A DNA stretch of 64,000 nt from Amycolatopsis jiangsuensis (GCF_014204865.1 NZ_JACHMG010000001.1:3436501-3500500); one strand, 5' to 3'; positions 25,388-34,418 are shown, counted from the first letter of the stretch. Translations and numbers: made by a program. The notes: generated by a model not told the origin, from the letters alone.

Positions 25388-26149
25388 ATGAGCGAGGTAC
25401 TGCTGGACGCCGTGGAGCTGACCAAGCACTACGGCTCGGTGGAGGCGCTGCGCGGCGCCTCCTTCCAGGCCCGTGCGGGCGAGGTCACCGCGTTGATCGG
25501 CGACAACGGTGCGGGCAAGTCGACCCTGGTGAAGTGTCTGTCCGGCGCGGAGCAGCCGACCGCGGGCAAGCTCCTGCTCGACGGCGCCGAGGTGACGCTG
25601 GAGTCGCCGGTGACCGCGCGCAGGCTCGGCATCGAGACGGTGTACCAGGATCTGGCTGTCGCTCCGGAGCTGGATCCGGCGGCGAACCTGTTCCTGGGGC
25701 GGGAGATTCCGCGCAAGGGGCTGCTGGGCAAGCTCGGCATGCTGGACAAGCCGGAGATGCGCAGGCAGGCGGTGGAGGAGTTCCAGCGTCTCGGCGTGAC
25801 GCTGCAGAGCACCGACGTGCCGATCGGCTCGCTCTCGGGCGGCCAGCGCCAGAGCGTGGCGGTGGCGCGGTCGGTGGTGTGGGCCTCGAAGGTCGTGTTC
25901 ATGGACGAGCCGACCGCGGCGCTCGGTGTGGTGCAGCGCGAACGCGTGCTGGACGTGATCAAGAAGGTGCGCGACAAGGGGATCGCGGTCGTGCTGATCA
26001 GCCACAACATGCCGGAGGTGCTGTCGGTGTCCGACCGCGTCGAGGTGCTGCGGCTGGGCAAGCGCGTCGCCCGGTTCTCCGGTCCGGACACCAAGCTGGA
26101 GGACCTCGTGGCGGCGATGACCGGCGCTCTGGTTCAGGAGGGGGTATGA
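25388..26149 (+). CDS. Sugar ABC transporter ATP-binding protein (single domain)
   Basis: A 253-residue ATPase of the carbohydrate uptake CUT2 class: Walker A GDNGAGKST, signature LSGGQRQSVAVAR, Walker B VVFMDEPTAALG, and LISHNM with the switch histidine. CUT2 ATPases such as RbsA usually carry two fused nucleotide-binding domains (~500 residues), so this is the short FrcA-like form that must act as a homodimer. It energises the permease encoded next. Starts GATGAGC three bases after manA. Confidence 0.9.
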   Translation: MSEVLLDAVELTKHYGSVEALRGASFQARAGEVTALIGDNGAGKSTLVKCLSGAEQPTAGKLLLDGAEVTLESPVTARRLGIETVYQDLAVAPELDPAANLFLGREIPRKGLLGKLGMLDKPEMRRQAVEEFQRLGVTLQSTDVPIGSLSGGQRQSVAVARSVVWASKVVFMDEPTAALGVVQRERVLDVIKKVRDKGIAVVLISHNMPEVLSVSDRVEVLRLGKRVARFSGPDTKLEDLVAAMTGALVQEGV

Positions 26150-26222
26150 GCACACACTCGCGCCAGCCCGCTCATGCCACCGACCGGGTGCGGGTGTCCC
26201 GCACAACACAGGAGGACGCCGC

Positions 26223-27266
26223 ATGAGTGCGCCCACGAAGGATATTCAGACCACTGTGGACGGTGGGATCGGCAAGCGCCCGCTGGGCAAGCGGCTGATC
26301 GGGGCGAACACGTTCTGGATCGCGCTGGTGCTGATCGCGCTGATCATCGTGTTCACCGCGATCGCGCCCGCCGAGTTCGCCACCCTGTTCACCTTCCAGA
26401 CGCTGCTGATCGAGACCTCGGTGCTGCTGGTGCTCTCGGTCGGCATGACGTTCGTGATCATCACCTCGGGCATCGACCTGTCGGTGGGCTCGGTGCTGAT
26501 CTTCGCCGGCATGGTCGGCGGGAAGATCATGGAGGCACTCAGCGGCGGGGACGCCTCGGGCGCCGGCTGGGGGGTGATCGTCGTCGGGCTGATCTCGGCG
26601 GTCATCGCGGGCACGATCTGGGGCCTGATCAACGGGTTCCTCATCGCAGTGGCCAAGATCCCGCCGCTGATCGTCACGCTCGGAACGATGGGTGCCGCGC
26701 TCGGCGCCTCGTACCTGCTCAATGGCGGGTCCGACGTGCGCAGCGTGCCCACCGAGCTGAACAAGACCCTCGGCTACGGCACTTCGCTCGGCGGTGTGCC
26801 GAACCTGGTGCTCGTGGCCGTGGTGATCACCCTGATCGGCGCGTGGCTGCTGCACACCACGCGGTTCGGCCGCTACACCTACGCGGTGGGTTCGAACGCC
26901 GAAGCCGCGCGCCGCTCCGGTATCGGCGTGACCGCGCACCTGCTCAAGGTGTACCTGCTCACCGGGTTCCTCGCCGGGATCGCCGGGTTCCTGTCGCTGG
27001 CGTACTACGCCTCGACCACGATTTCGGCGCACACCAACGACAACCTCAACGCCATCTCCGCCACGGTGATGGGCGGTACGAGCCTCTTCGGCGGCGTCGG
27101 CTCGATGCTGGGCACGGTGATCGGCGTGTTCATCCCGGCGGTGCTGAAGAAGGGCTTCAACATCACTCACGTGCAGGACTTCTGGCAGATGATCGCGGTC
27201 GGCGCGGTGCTGATCGCGGCCGTGTGGTTCGACCAGCGCCGCCGTCGCCGGCGCAACTCCCGCTGA
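26223..27266 (+). CDS. Sugar ABC transporter permease (CUT2/RbsC-like)
   Basis: A 347-residue membrane protein with about eight to ten hydrophobic helices. It holds the CUT2 permease hallmark GIDLSVGSVLIFAGMVGGKIM, and GTSLFGGVGSMLGTVIGVFIPAVLKKGFNI near the C-terminus. A basic tail (RRRRRRNSR) follows the last helix. It forms the channel for a monosaccharide, probably mannose from the neighbouring enzymes, although fructose or ribose cannot be excluded. Seventy-three bases separate it from the ATPase gene, with GGAGG before the ATG. Confidence 0.9.
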   Translation: MSAPTKDIQTTVDGGIGKRPLGKRLIGANTFWIALVLIALIIVFTAIAPAEFATLFTFQTLLIETSVLLVLSVGMTFVIITSGIDLSVGSVLIFAGMVGGKIMEALSGGDASGAGWGVIVVGLISAVIAGTIWGLINGFLIAVAKIPPLIVTLGTMGAALGASYLLNGGSDVRSVPTELNKTLGYGTSLGGVPNLVLVAVVITLIGAWLLHTTRFGRYTYAVGSNAEAARRSGIGVTAHLLKVYLLTGFLAGIAGFLSLAYYASTTISAHTNDNLNAISATVMGGTSLFGGVGSMLGTVIGVFIPAVLKKGFNITHVQDFWQMIAVGAVLIAAVWFDQRRRRRRNSR

Positions 27267-27292
27267 CCCCCGAGTACAAAGAGGTACTGACC

Positions 27293-28288
27293 ATGAAACT
27301 GAGCAAGACCTTCCTGGTCGCCGGCACGCTGGCGACCTCGGCCGCGCTGGTGGCCGCGTGTGGTTCCGGACAGGTGGGCCAGAGCGGGTCCGGGGATTCG
27401 GGGGACACGGCCAACAGCAAGAAGCTGGTGCTGGTGCCGGGTGTGCAGGCCGAGCCGTTCTACATTTCCATGCAGTGCGGTGCGCAGGCGGAGGCCAAGA
27501 AGCTCGGCTACGAGCTGACCACGCAGGCGCCGCAGAAGTTCGACGCGGCCATGCAGACCACGATCGTCAACGCGATGGGCTCGAACCCGCCCGCCGCGCT
27601 GCTCGTCACGCCGACCGACGACCAGGCGATGCTCGCGCCGATCCAGCAGGTGAAGAACCGCGGTTCGAAGATCATCGAGGTGGACACGACGCTGAAGGAC
27701 ACGAGCGTCGCCGAGTCGTCGATCTCCTCGGACAACACCGAGGGCGGCAAGCTGGCCGCGCAGACGCTGGCGAAGCTCGTGGGCAGTGGCAAGGGGTCGG
27801 TGCTGATCCTCGACACGATCGCGGGGACGTCCACGACCGCGGCGCGGGCCAAGGGCTTCGAGGACGAGCTGAAGAAGCACCCGAACCTCAAGTCCGTGGG
27901 CATCCAGTTCACCCAGAACGAACCGGACCAGGCCGCGTCGAAGGTGACCGCGGCGCTGGCCTCCACGCCGGACCTGGTGGGCATCTTCGCGACCAACCTC
28001 AACACCGGTGAGGGCGCGGCGACCGGCCTGCGCAACGGCGGGAAGATCGGCAAGGTCAACCTGGTCGGCTTCGACGCCAGCCCGTCCGAAGTGGACGGTC
28101 TGCGCAAGGGCGAGTACCAGGCGCTGATCGCGCAGGACCCGGCGCAGATCGGCACCAAGGGCGTGGACCAGGCGGTCGCCGCGCTGGAGGGCAAGCCGGT
28201 GCAGCGGCAGCTCGGTGCCGAACTGCACGCGATCACCAAGGACGACATGGACGCCAACTCGAAGTACTTCTACAAGCAGAGCTGCTGA
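27293..28288 (+). CDS. Sugar-binding lipoprotein of CUT2 ABC transporter
   Basis: A 331-residue periplasmic-binding protein (type 1 fold). The lipobox AAC places the lipidated cysteine near residue 23. The mature part reads LVLVPGVQAEPFYISMQCGAQAEAKKLGYELT, then a DTT..SSISSDNTEGGKLAAQTL region and LVGFDASPSEVDGLRKGEYQALIAQDPAQIG, typical of ribose/fructose/mannose-type receptors. It captures sugar outside the membrane for the preceding permease and ATPase. AAAGAGG precedes the ATG. It is the last gene of the operon, followed by a strong terminator. Confidence 0.9.
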   Translation: MKLSKTFLVAGTLATSAALVAACGSGQVGQSGSGDSGDTANSKKLVLVPGVQAEPFYISMQCGAQAEAKKLGYELTTQAPQKFDAAMQTTIVNAMGSNPPAALLVTPTDDQAMLAPIQQVKNRGSKIIEVDTTLKDTSVAESSISSDNTEGGKLAAQTLAKLVGSGKGSVLILDTIAGTSTTAARAKGFEDELKKHPNLKSVGIQFTQNEPDQAASKVTAALASTPDLVGIFATNLNTGEGAATGLRNGGKIGKVNLVGFDASPSEVDGLRKGEYQALIAQDPAQIGTKGVDQAVAALEGKPVQRQLGAELHAITKDDMDANSKYFYKQSC

Positions 28289-28301
28289 CGTCCTGAGTCA
28301 C

Positions 28302-28337
28302 CCGAAGGGGGCTTTCCACCCGGAAGGCCCCCTTCGG
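28302..28337 (+). terminator. Terminator of lacI-manA-ABC operon
   Basis: CCGAAGGGGGCTTTCC (28302-28317) pairs with GGAAGGCCCCCTTCGG (28322-28337) over 16 positions with one mismatch and a four-base loop. It begins 13 bases after the binding-protein stop. Confidence 0.85.
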
Positions 28338-28428
28338 CGTGTCCGGCCGCCAGCTGCGCCCGCAACGGACAAGCTTCGCCAGGCGGTATATTCCACTCCC
28401 CCAGCCCTTAGCCGAGGGGAGGACGCCG

Positions 28429-29460
28429 ATGCCCGAGCGTGCGCCGTGGCGCGCCCCCGCCGGCGTGCTCGCCTCGGCCCGGCGGATCACCGACGACCTG
28501 ATGGACGGCCTGTCCGGCACCCGCGTCCGGCGGGCCGCGCACGCGCTGCGGCGGCTGTTCGGCGTGCCCGGCCTGGGGATCAGCGATCTGTCCGGCTCGC
28601 TGGCCTGGTCCGGCCGTCCCGCCGCGGACGAAGCGGTCGCGCACGTCCTGGACGAGGTGCTGCACAGCGAGGAACCGGCCGCCCGCGGCGGGCTGGCCGC
28701 GGTGCCGCTGCACGTCCATGACGAGCTGGCCGGTGCGCTGGTCCTGCTCGGCGAGCGGGGTGAGGTGCTTCGCCAGGCCGCGGACCTCGTCGTGCAGGCG
28801 CTCGAACGGGGCAGGCTGGAGGCCTCGGCAGACCAGGCCGCGCAGGCCGAGCTGCGGGCGTTGCGCGCGGAGATGTCCCCGCATTTCGTCTACAACGCGC
28901 TGACCGTGATCGCCTCGCTGGTCCGTTCGGAGCCGGACCGCGCGCGCGAGCTGATGCTCGACTTCGCCGACTACACCCGCTACAGCCTCGCGCGCCACGG
29001 CGAGTACACCGTGGTCGCCGAGGAATTCCGTGCGGTGGAGACGTATCTGGCGTTGCAGCGGGCGGTGCTCGGGGAGCGGCTGAAGGTGCAGGTGCGGGTC
29101 GCGCCGGAGGTGCTCGCGGTGGCCGTACCGTATCTGGTGCTCGAACCGCTGGTGGAGAACGCGATCCGGCACGGGATCGAGCCACGCTCCGGGACCGGGC
29201 TGGTCCAGGTGCACGGGCAGGCGGAAGGAAACGACTGCGTGATCACCGTGGAGGACGACGGGGTGGGCATGGCGCCGAAACGCGCCGCGGACATTCTCGC
29301 CGGGCACACCACCGAAAGCGGCCTCGGAATGGCCAATGTGGACAGACGATTGCGCAATGTCTACGGCGCCTGGTACGGGTTGACCGTGGAAACCGAGGTC
29401 GGCGCCGGTACCCGCGTGGTGGTGCGGGTGCCGCGGTTCCAGCCGGGGGTGCTGCCGTGA
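28429..29460 (+). CDS. LytS/YehU-type sensor histidine kinase
   Basis: A 343-residue kinase. Residues ~30-130 look like a GAF-type sensor fold (AAVPLHVHDELAGALVLLGERGEVL). The His_kinase phosphoacceptor region AEMSPHFVYNALTVIASL carries His152, and the ATPase domain has VLEPLVENAIRHGIEP (N box) and VEDDGVGM. No membrane helices are present, so it senses a cytoplasmic signal. ATG 28429 follows GAGGGGAGG. It overlaps the LytTR regulator by four bases (GTGA). The pairing with downstream symporters resembles pyruvate-sensing LytS/LytTR systems of enterobacteria; the true ligand is unknown. Confidence 0.88.
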   Translation: MPERAPWRAPAGVLASARRITDDLMDGLSGTRVRRAAHALRRLFGVPGLGISDLSGSLAWSGRPAADEAVAHVLDEVLHSEEPAARGGLAAVPLHVHDELAGALVLLGERGEVLRQAADLVVQALERGRLEASADQAAQAELRALRAEMSPHFVYNALTVIASLVRSEPDRARELMLDFADYTRYSLARHGEYTVVAEEFRAVETYLALQRAVLGERLKVQVRVAPEVLAVAVPYLVLEPLVENAIRHGIEPRSGTGLVQVHGQAEGNDCVITVEDDGVGMAPKRAADILAGHTTESGLGMANVDRRLRNVYGAWYGLTVETEVGAGTRVVVRVPRFQPGVLP

Positions 29461-30212
29461 GCGGGCTGCGGGTGCTGGCGGTCGACGATCTGCCGCCCGC
29501 GCTGGACGAGCTGTGCCGGATGCTGACCGAGGCGCCGGAAGTCGGCGAAGTGGTCGGTGCCGGTGACGCGGTGAAGGCGCTGAAACTGTTGCAGGCGGAC
29601 CGGTTCGACGCGGTGTTCCTGGACATCTCGATGCCCGGCCTCGACGGGCTGGAGCTGGCCTCACTGCTGGCGAAGCTGTCGGAGCCGCCGGTGATCGTTT
29701 TCGTCACCGCGCACGACGGGCACGCCGTGGCCGCGTACGGCATCGGTGCGGTCGACTACCTGCTCAAACCCGTGCGCACGGAACGGCTGGCGGCCGCGCT
29801 CGCGAAGGTGGCCCGGCTGGTGCCGAGCGACCGGCCGGGGCCGGGACCGGACGCGATGGCCGCGCTGCCGGTCGACTCCGGCGGCCGCACCCGTTACGTC
29901 CGCCGCGACGATGTGCTGTTCGCCGAGGCGCACGGCGACTACGTCCGCCTGCACACGCGCGGCGGTGTACATCCGGTGCGGATGCCGATCTCACGCCTCG
30001 AGGAGTACTGGGAAGGCACCGGCTTCACCCGCGTGCACCGCGGCTACCTGCTGGCTGTGGCCGCGGTGCTGGAGCTTCGCAGCGACACCACCGGCGGCCT
30101 GCTCGCGCACACCGAGGCCGGCGACGTCCCCATCAGCCGTCGCCACGCCCGCGACCTGCGGGACCGGCTGCTGGAAGCGGCCCAACGCGGACAGCTCGGA
30201 CCGCCGCAATGA
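29457..30212 (+). CDS. LytTR-family response regulator
   Basis: A 251-residue regulator. The receiver domain (VLAVDDLPPALDEL, FLDISMPGLDGLEL with Asp56, and a VDYLLKPVRTERL loop carrying the conserved Lys) is joined to a C-terminal LytTR DNA-binding domain (RTRYVRRDDVLFAEAHGDYVRLHTRGG, then TGFTRVHRGYLLAVAAV). LytTR proteins bind direct repeats upstream of target promoters. It is translationally coupled on both sides (GTGA with the kinase, ATGA with the next gene), so the transporter operon is probably both co-transcribed with it and its target. Confidence 0.9.
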   Translation: MSGLRVLAVDDLPPALDELCRMLTEAPEVGEVVGAGDAVKALKLLQADRFDAVFLDISMPGLDGLELASLLAKLSEPPVIVFVTAHDGHAVAAYGIGAVDYLLKPVRTERLAAALAKVARLVPSDRPGPGPDAMAALPVDSGGRTRYVRRDDVLFAEAHGDYVRLHTRGGVHPVRMPISRLEEYWEGTGFTRVHRGYLLAVAAVLELRSDTTGGLLAHTEAGDVPISRRHARDLRDRLLEAAQRGQLGPPQ

Positions 30213-30559
30213 GCCGCACCAAACGCGTCGCCGTCACCAGTCCGCAGACCCGCCTCGCCCGGTCACGCCGCCAAGCCCGCGGGCGCTGGCGGATGCCGCG
30301 GCTGCGTGCCTCCGAGGCCGAACGCGCCGCGGTGCTCTACCGGGTGCAGCGGCGGCGCGGGATTCCGGCGCTGGTGGCAATGTTCGTGCTGGTGCTCGGG
30401 TTGCCGGTGGTGTTCGCCGTGGCCCCGGCGCTGGACTCGGTGCGGGTGTGGGGCATTCCCTTGTCCTGGTTGATGATCGCGGTGCTGGCCTATCCGGTGA
30501 TGGCCGGGCTCGCCTGGTGGCAGTTGCGGCGCGCGGAGAAGGCCGAGGACGACTCGTGA
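30209..30559 (+). CDS. Small DUF485-like membrane protein
   Basis: A 116-residue protein with a basic N-terminal ~55 residues and two membrane helices (ALVAMFVLVLGLPVVFAVA and GIPLSWLMIAVLAYPVMAGLAWW). It ends in a charged tail, like the DUF485 proteins that accompany acetate-type symporters. It overlaps the LytTR gene by four bases and lies 20 bases before the first symporter. A second, clearer DUF485 gene precedes the second symporter, so each transporter has its own small partner. Its exact role is unknown. Confidence 0.75.
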   Translation: MSRTKRVAVTSPQTRLARSRRQARGRWRMPRLRASEAERAAVLYRVQRRRGIPALVAMFVLVLGLPVVFAVAPALDSVRVWGIPLSWLMIAVLAYPVMAGLAWWQLRRAEKAEDDS

Positions 30560-30579
30560 CCGCAGGGAAGGCCGGCTGA

Positions 30580-32322
30580 GTGGACATCGCGCTGGCTGTG
30601 GCTCCCGTCGTGCTGATCACGCTGCTGATCGGCGTACGCGGGGTGGCCGCCATGCGCAGCACCTCGGATTTCCTCGTCGCGTCCCGGCGGATCTCGCCGC
30701 TGGTGAACTCCGCGGCGGTGTCCGGGGAGTACCTGTCCGCGGCGTCGTTCCTGGGTGTGGCCGGGCTGATGGTCAAGGACGGCGTCGGCGCACTCTGGTA
30801 CCCGGTCGGTTTCACCGCCGGGTACATCGCGATGCTCGTGCTCGTCGCCGCGCCCATGCGGCGCTCCGGCGCGCTGACCGTCCCGGACTTCGCCGAGGCA
30901 CGGCTGGCCTCCCCCGCGCTGCGCCGGCTCGCGGCCGTGGTGGTGCTCGTGATCGGGACCATCTACGTGGTTCCGCAGTTCCGCACGGCCGGTCTCGTGC
31001 TCACCGCGGTCGGCGGCACGCCGTACTGGGTCGGCGTGGTCATCGCCGGCACCGCGGTCAGCGTCACGCTCGCGCTGGGCGGGATGCGGGCCGCGACGTA
31101 CGTGCAGGCCTTCCAGTTCTTCCTGAAACTGCTGCTGTTCCTCGTTCCCGCGCTGTGGCTGGTCCTGCACGTGAGCGCAGCGGACCGCGACGCGAGCCTG
31201 AAACCGGTGGAGTTCACCCACTTCACGCACGAGACGGCAGTGCGGTTCGAGCACGACGTCACGCTGACGCTGCGCGAACCCACCACCGTCCTCGTCCAAG
31301 GCACTCCGCGCACGCTGCCGCCCGGCGAGCTGCCGGTGCACGAGGGCGACCGGATGGTCTTCGCCGAGGGAGCGCAAGTCCCCGCGGTGAGCGGGGAAAC
31401 GCCGCTGGGCGGGCCGGACTGGCAGCGTCCGCTGCTGGAATCCGACCAGGGAAACCCGCTGCTGGGCACGTGGGCGGTGCTGATCGCGACGGTGCTCGGC
31501 ACCATGGGATTGCCGCACGTGCTGATGCGCTTCCACACCAGCCCGGACGGCCGGGCCGCCCGCCGGACCGCGGCGATCACGGTGGCGCTGCTCGGCGTCT
31601 TCTACCTCTTCCCCGGCGTCTACGGGGTGCTCGGCCGGGTCCTCGTTCCGGAGCTGTACCTCTCCGGCGAAACCGACACCGTCGTGGTCGCCCTCCCGGT
31701 GCAGGTCGACCACGGCTGGGCCGGGCAGCTGTTCACCGCGCTGCTCACCGCGGGCGCGTTCGCCGCGTTCCTCGCCACCTCGCTGGGTTTGCTGCTGGTG
31801 ATGTCCGGGGCGCTGGCCTACGACCTGATGCCCGGCGGCCTGCGCCGGCTGCGGGTGACCGTGGTGTTCGCCGCGGCCGCCATGGTGCTGCTCGCGCTGC
31901 CGACCGCGCGGATCGACGCCGGAATCCTCGTCACCTGGGGGTTCACGGTTGCCGCTTCGACCTTCTGCCCGCTGCTGGTGCTCGGCATCTGGTGGCCGCG
32001 GCTGACCGCCGCGGGCGCGATCGCCGGGGTGCTCACCGGGCTGGTCGCGTCGTCCGGCTCGATCCTGCTCGCGCTGGCCGGACCGCCGCTGCACGGCTGG
32101 GTGGCGATCTTGGTGTCGCAACCGGCACCCTGGTCGGTGCCCCTGGCGTTCGGCGTGATGGCACTGGTCTCGCTGCGGGGCCGTCCGCCGTCCTGGGCCG
32201 GGGCCGCCATGCTCCGCCTGCACCTCGACGAACGCGCGCACGGCCCGGAGCCACCCCATTCGTCGGCACCCGCCTACCGTTCGTCGACCGTTCGTCGTGT
32301 CGCCCGGCGTTTGCATCGCTGA
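30580..32322 (+). CDS. Sodium:solute symporter (cation/acetate symporter family)
   Basis: A 580-residue transporter of the SSS family with about 13 membrane helices. The typical FLVASRRISPLVNSAAVSGEYLSAASFLGVAG motif lies near the N-terminus, and GTMGLPHVLMRFHTSPDGRAARRTA in the middle. Residues ~190-285 form an unusually long charged, probably external, loop (HVSAADRDASLKPVEF to GGPDWQRPLLESDQGNPLLG). Such loops occur in MctC-like monocarboxylate carriers of actinobacteria. It starts with GTG 30580 after AGGGAAGG. Likely substrates are acetate, pyruvate or propionate. The C-terminal tail is short and basic. Confidence 0.87.
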   Translation: MDIALAVAPVVLITLLIGVRGVAAMRSTSDFLVASRRISPLVNSAAVSGEYLSAASFLGVAGLMVKDGVGALWYPVGFTAGYIAMLVLVAAPMRRSGALTVPDFAEARLASPALRRLAAVVVLVIGTIYVVPQFRTAGLVLTAVGGTPYWVGVVIAGTAVSVTLALGGMRAATYVQAFQFFLKLLLFLVPALWLVLHVSAADRDASLKPVEFTHFTHETAVRFEHDVTLTLREPTTVLVQGTPRTLPPGELPVHEGDRMVFAEGAQVPAVSGETPLGGPDWQRPLLESDQGNPLLGTWAVLIATVLGTMGLPHVLMRFHTSPDGRAARRTAAITVALLGVFYLFPGVYGVLGRVLVPELYLSGETDTVVVALPVQVDHGWAGQLFTALLTAGAFAAFLATSLGLLLVMSGALAYDLMPGGLRRLRVTVVFAAAAMVLLALPTARIDAGILVTWGFTVAASTFCPLLVLGIWWPRLTAAGAIAGVLTGLVASSGSILLALAGPPLHGWVAILVSQPAPWSVPLAFGVMALVSLRGRPPSWAGAAMLRLHLDERAHGPEPPHSSAPAYRSSTVRRVARRLHR

Positions 32323-32394
32323 GCCGTTCCGCTGCGCCGGCCACCTCCCTACTGTGGCGCGGACCACAGTCGCAGCGTCGCGAGGGAGATGCCC

Positions 32395-32739
32395 ATGACC
32401 GACGACCACCCGCCGGACCCGGACTGGGAGCAGGTGCACGAAAGCGCCGAGTTCCGCCAGCTGCGCGCACGGCTGCGCCGGTTCGTGTTCCCGATGGCCG
32501 TGCTGTTCCTCGCCTGGTACCTGCTCTATGTGCTGCTGGCCGACTACGCGCACGGCTTCATGAGCACCAAGCTCGCCGGGAACTTCACCGTCGGCCTGCT
32601 CTTCGGGCTGCTGCAGTTCGTATCCACGTTCGTCATCACCGCGCTCTACGTGCGCTATGCCAACCGGAAACTCGACCCGCTCGCCGAACGCATCCGCGAC
32701 GACATCGAGCACCCTGAACAGCCGAAGGAGCCGGTATGA
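32395..32739 (+). CDS. DUF485 membrane protein
   Basis: A 114-residue protein with two helices and the DUF485 signature: ESAEFRQLRARLRRFVFPMAVLFLAWYLLYVLLADYAHGFMSTKLAGNFTVGLLFGLLQFVSTFVITALYVRYAN. DUF485 proteins are usually encoded just before ActP-type symporters and may act as accessory or stability factors. ATG 32395 is preferred to ATG 32389 because GAGGGAG lies about eight bases before it. The stop overlaps the second symporter by four bases (ATGA). Confidence 0.9.
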   Translation: MTDDHPPDPDWEQVHESAEFRQLRARLRRFVFPMAVLFLAWYLLYVLLADYAHGFMSTKLAGNFTVGLLFGLLQFVSTFVITALYVRYANRKLDPLAERIRDDIEHPEQPKEPV

Positions 32740-34367
32740 GCACGCTCGCCGCGGGCGTCGAGGGCAGCAACCCGGCGCTGAACATCGGCATCTTCGCGGT
32801 CTTCGTGCTGATCACGCTGGTGATCGTGTTCCGCGCGAGCCGCAACACCAAGACGGCGTCCGACTACTACGCCGCCGGACGCGCGTTCACCGGCCCGCAG
32901 AACGGGATCGCGATCTCCGGGGACTACCTGTCGGCCGCGTCGTTCCTCGGCATCGCCGGTGCCATCGCGGTCTACGGCTACGACGGATTCCTCTACTCCA
33001 TCGGATTCCTGGTGGCCTGGCTGGTCGCGCTGCTGCTGGTGGCGGAACTGCTGCGCAACACCGGCAAGTTCACCATGGGCGACGTGCTCGCGTTCCGGAT
33101 GAAACAACGTCCGGTGCGGGCCGCCGCGGCGATCTCCACGCTCGTGGTGTCGTTCTTCTACCTGCTGGCCCAGATGGCCGGCGCGGGCGGACTGGTCGCG
33201 CTGCTGCTGGGCATCGAGGGCGGCGCCGCGCAGTCCGTGGTGATCGCGGTGGTCGGCGTGATCATGATCGCCTACGTGCTCATCGGCGGCATGAAGGGCA
33301 CCACCTGGGTGCAGATCATCAAGGCCGCGCTGCTCATCATCGGCGCGCTCGCGATGACGCTGTGGGTGCTCGGCAAGTACGGCTTCAACTTCTCCTCGCT
33401 GCTGCAGGGTGCGGTGGACCGGGCGGGTAACGCCGGAGAAGCCCTGCTCGGACCGGGCAAGCAGTACGGCGCGACCGGAACGTCCAAACTGGACTTCTTC
33501 TCCCTCGGGATCGCGCTGGTGCTCGGCACCGCGGGCCTGCCGCACGTGCTGATGCGCTTCTACACCGTGCCGACCGCCCGGGACGCCCGCCGTTCGGTGG
33601 TGTGGGCGATCGTGCTGATCGGCGTGTTCTACCTGTTCACGCTGGTGCTCGGCTACGGCGCGGGCGCGCTGGTCGGCCCGGACGACATCAAGGCCGCCCC
33701 CGGCGGCGTGAACTCGGCCGCGCCGTTGCTCGCGCTGAACCTCGGCGGCCCCATCCTGCTCGGGCTGATCTCGGCGATCGCGTTCGCCACCATCCTCGCC
33801 GTGGTGGCCGGCCTGACCATCACCGCGTCCGCGTCGTTCGCCCATGACGTGTACGCGAACGTGGTGAAGAAGGGCAAGGCGGTCGCGGGCTCGGAGGTCC
33901 GGGTCGCCCGGATCACCGCGGTGGTGATCGGGATCGTCGCGATCCTCGGTGGCATCCTCGCCAACGGCCAGAACGTGGCGTTCCTGGTGGCGCTGGCGTT
34001 CGCGGTGGCCGCCTCGGCGAACCTGCCGACGATCCTGTACTCGCTGTTCTGGAAGCGGTTCAACACCCAGGGCGCGCTGTGGAGCATCTACGGCGGGCTG
34101 ATCGTAACCATCGTGCTGATCGTGTTCTCACCCGCGGTGTCCGGGAAGCCGATCGACCCCAAGACCGGGAAGAGCACGTCGATGCTGCAGGGCGTCGACT
34201 TCCACTGGTTCCCGCTGGACAATCCCGGACTGGTGTCGATCCCGGTCGCGTTCTTCCTCGGCTGGCTGGGCACGGTCCTGTCGAAGGAACGCGATTCGGC
34301 GAAGTACGCCGAGATGGAGGTCCGCGCGCTCACCGGAGCCGGTGCCGAAAAGGCCGTACAGCACTGA
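32736..34367 (+). CDS. actP: Cation/acetate symporter ActP-like
   Basis: A 543-residue SSS-family symporter with about 13 helices. Motifs include ASDYYAAGRAFTGPQNGIAISGDYLSAASFLGIAGAI, then GGMKGTTWVQIIKA, TAGLPHVLMRFYTVPTARDARRSVVWA and SANLPTILYSLFWKRFNTQGALW. It imports acetate or a related monocarboxylate with sodium. It lacks the long charged loop of the symporter encoded upstream, so the two may differ in substrate or affinity. It is co-translated with the DUF485 gene and ends at a strong terminator. Confidence 0.9.
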   Translation: MSTLAAGVEGSNPALNIGIFAVFVLITLVIVFRASRNTKTASDYYAAGRAFTGPQNGIAISGDYLSAASFLGIAGAIAVYGYDGFLYSIGFLVAWLVALLLVAELLRNTGKFTMGDVLAFRMKQRPVRAAAAISTLVVSFFYLLAQMAGAGGLVALLLGIEGGAAQSVVIAVVGVIMIAYVLIGGMKGTTWVQIIKAALLIIGALAMTLWVLGKYGFNFSSLLQGAVDRAGNAGEALLGPGKQYGATGTSKLDFFSLGIALVLGTAGLPHVLMRFYTVPTARDARRSVVWAIVLIGVFYLFTLVLGYGAGALVGPDDIKAAPGGVNSAAPLLALNLGGPILLGLISAIAFATILAVVAGLTITASASFAHDVYANVVKKGKAVAGSEVRVARITAVVIGIVAILGGILANGQNVAFLVALAFAVAASANLPTILYSLFWKRFNTQGALWSIYGGLIVTIVLIVFSPAVSGKPIDPKTGKSTSMLQGVDFHWFPLDNPGLVSIPVAFFLGWLGTVLSKERDSAKYAEMEVRALTGAGAEKAVQH

Positions 34368-34373
34368 CCCCTT

Positions 34374-34415
34374 CGTGAGTGTCGGGTCCGGTTCTCACCG
34401 GACCCGACACTCACG
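34374..34415. terminator. 18 bp-stem terminator between convergent operons
   Basis: CGTGAGTGTCGGGTCCGG (34374-34391) and its exact complement (34398-34415) surround a six-base loop. It lies between actP and the PEP-mutase-like gene. The outer CGTGAGTG/CACTCACG arms recur in the terminator at 44245-44283. Confidence 0.85.
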
Positions 34416-34418
34416 AGG

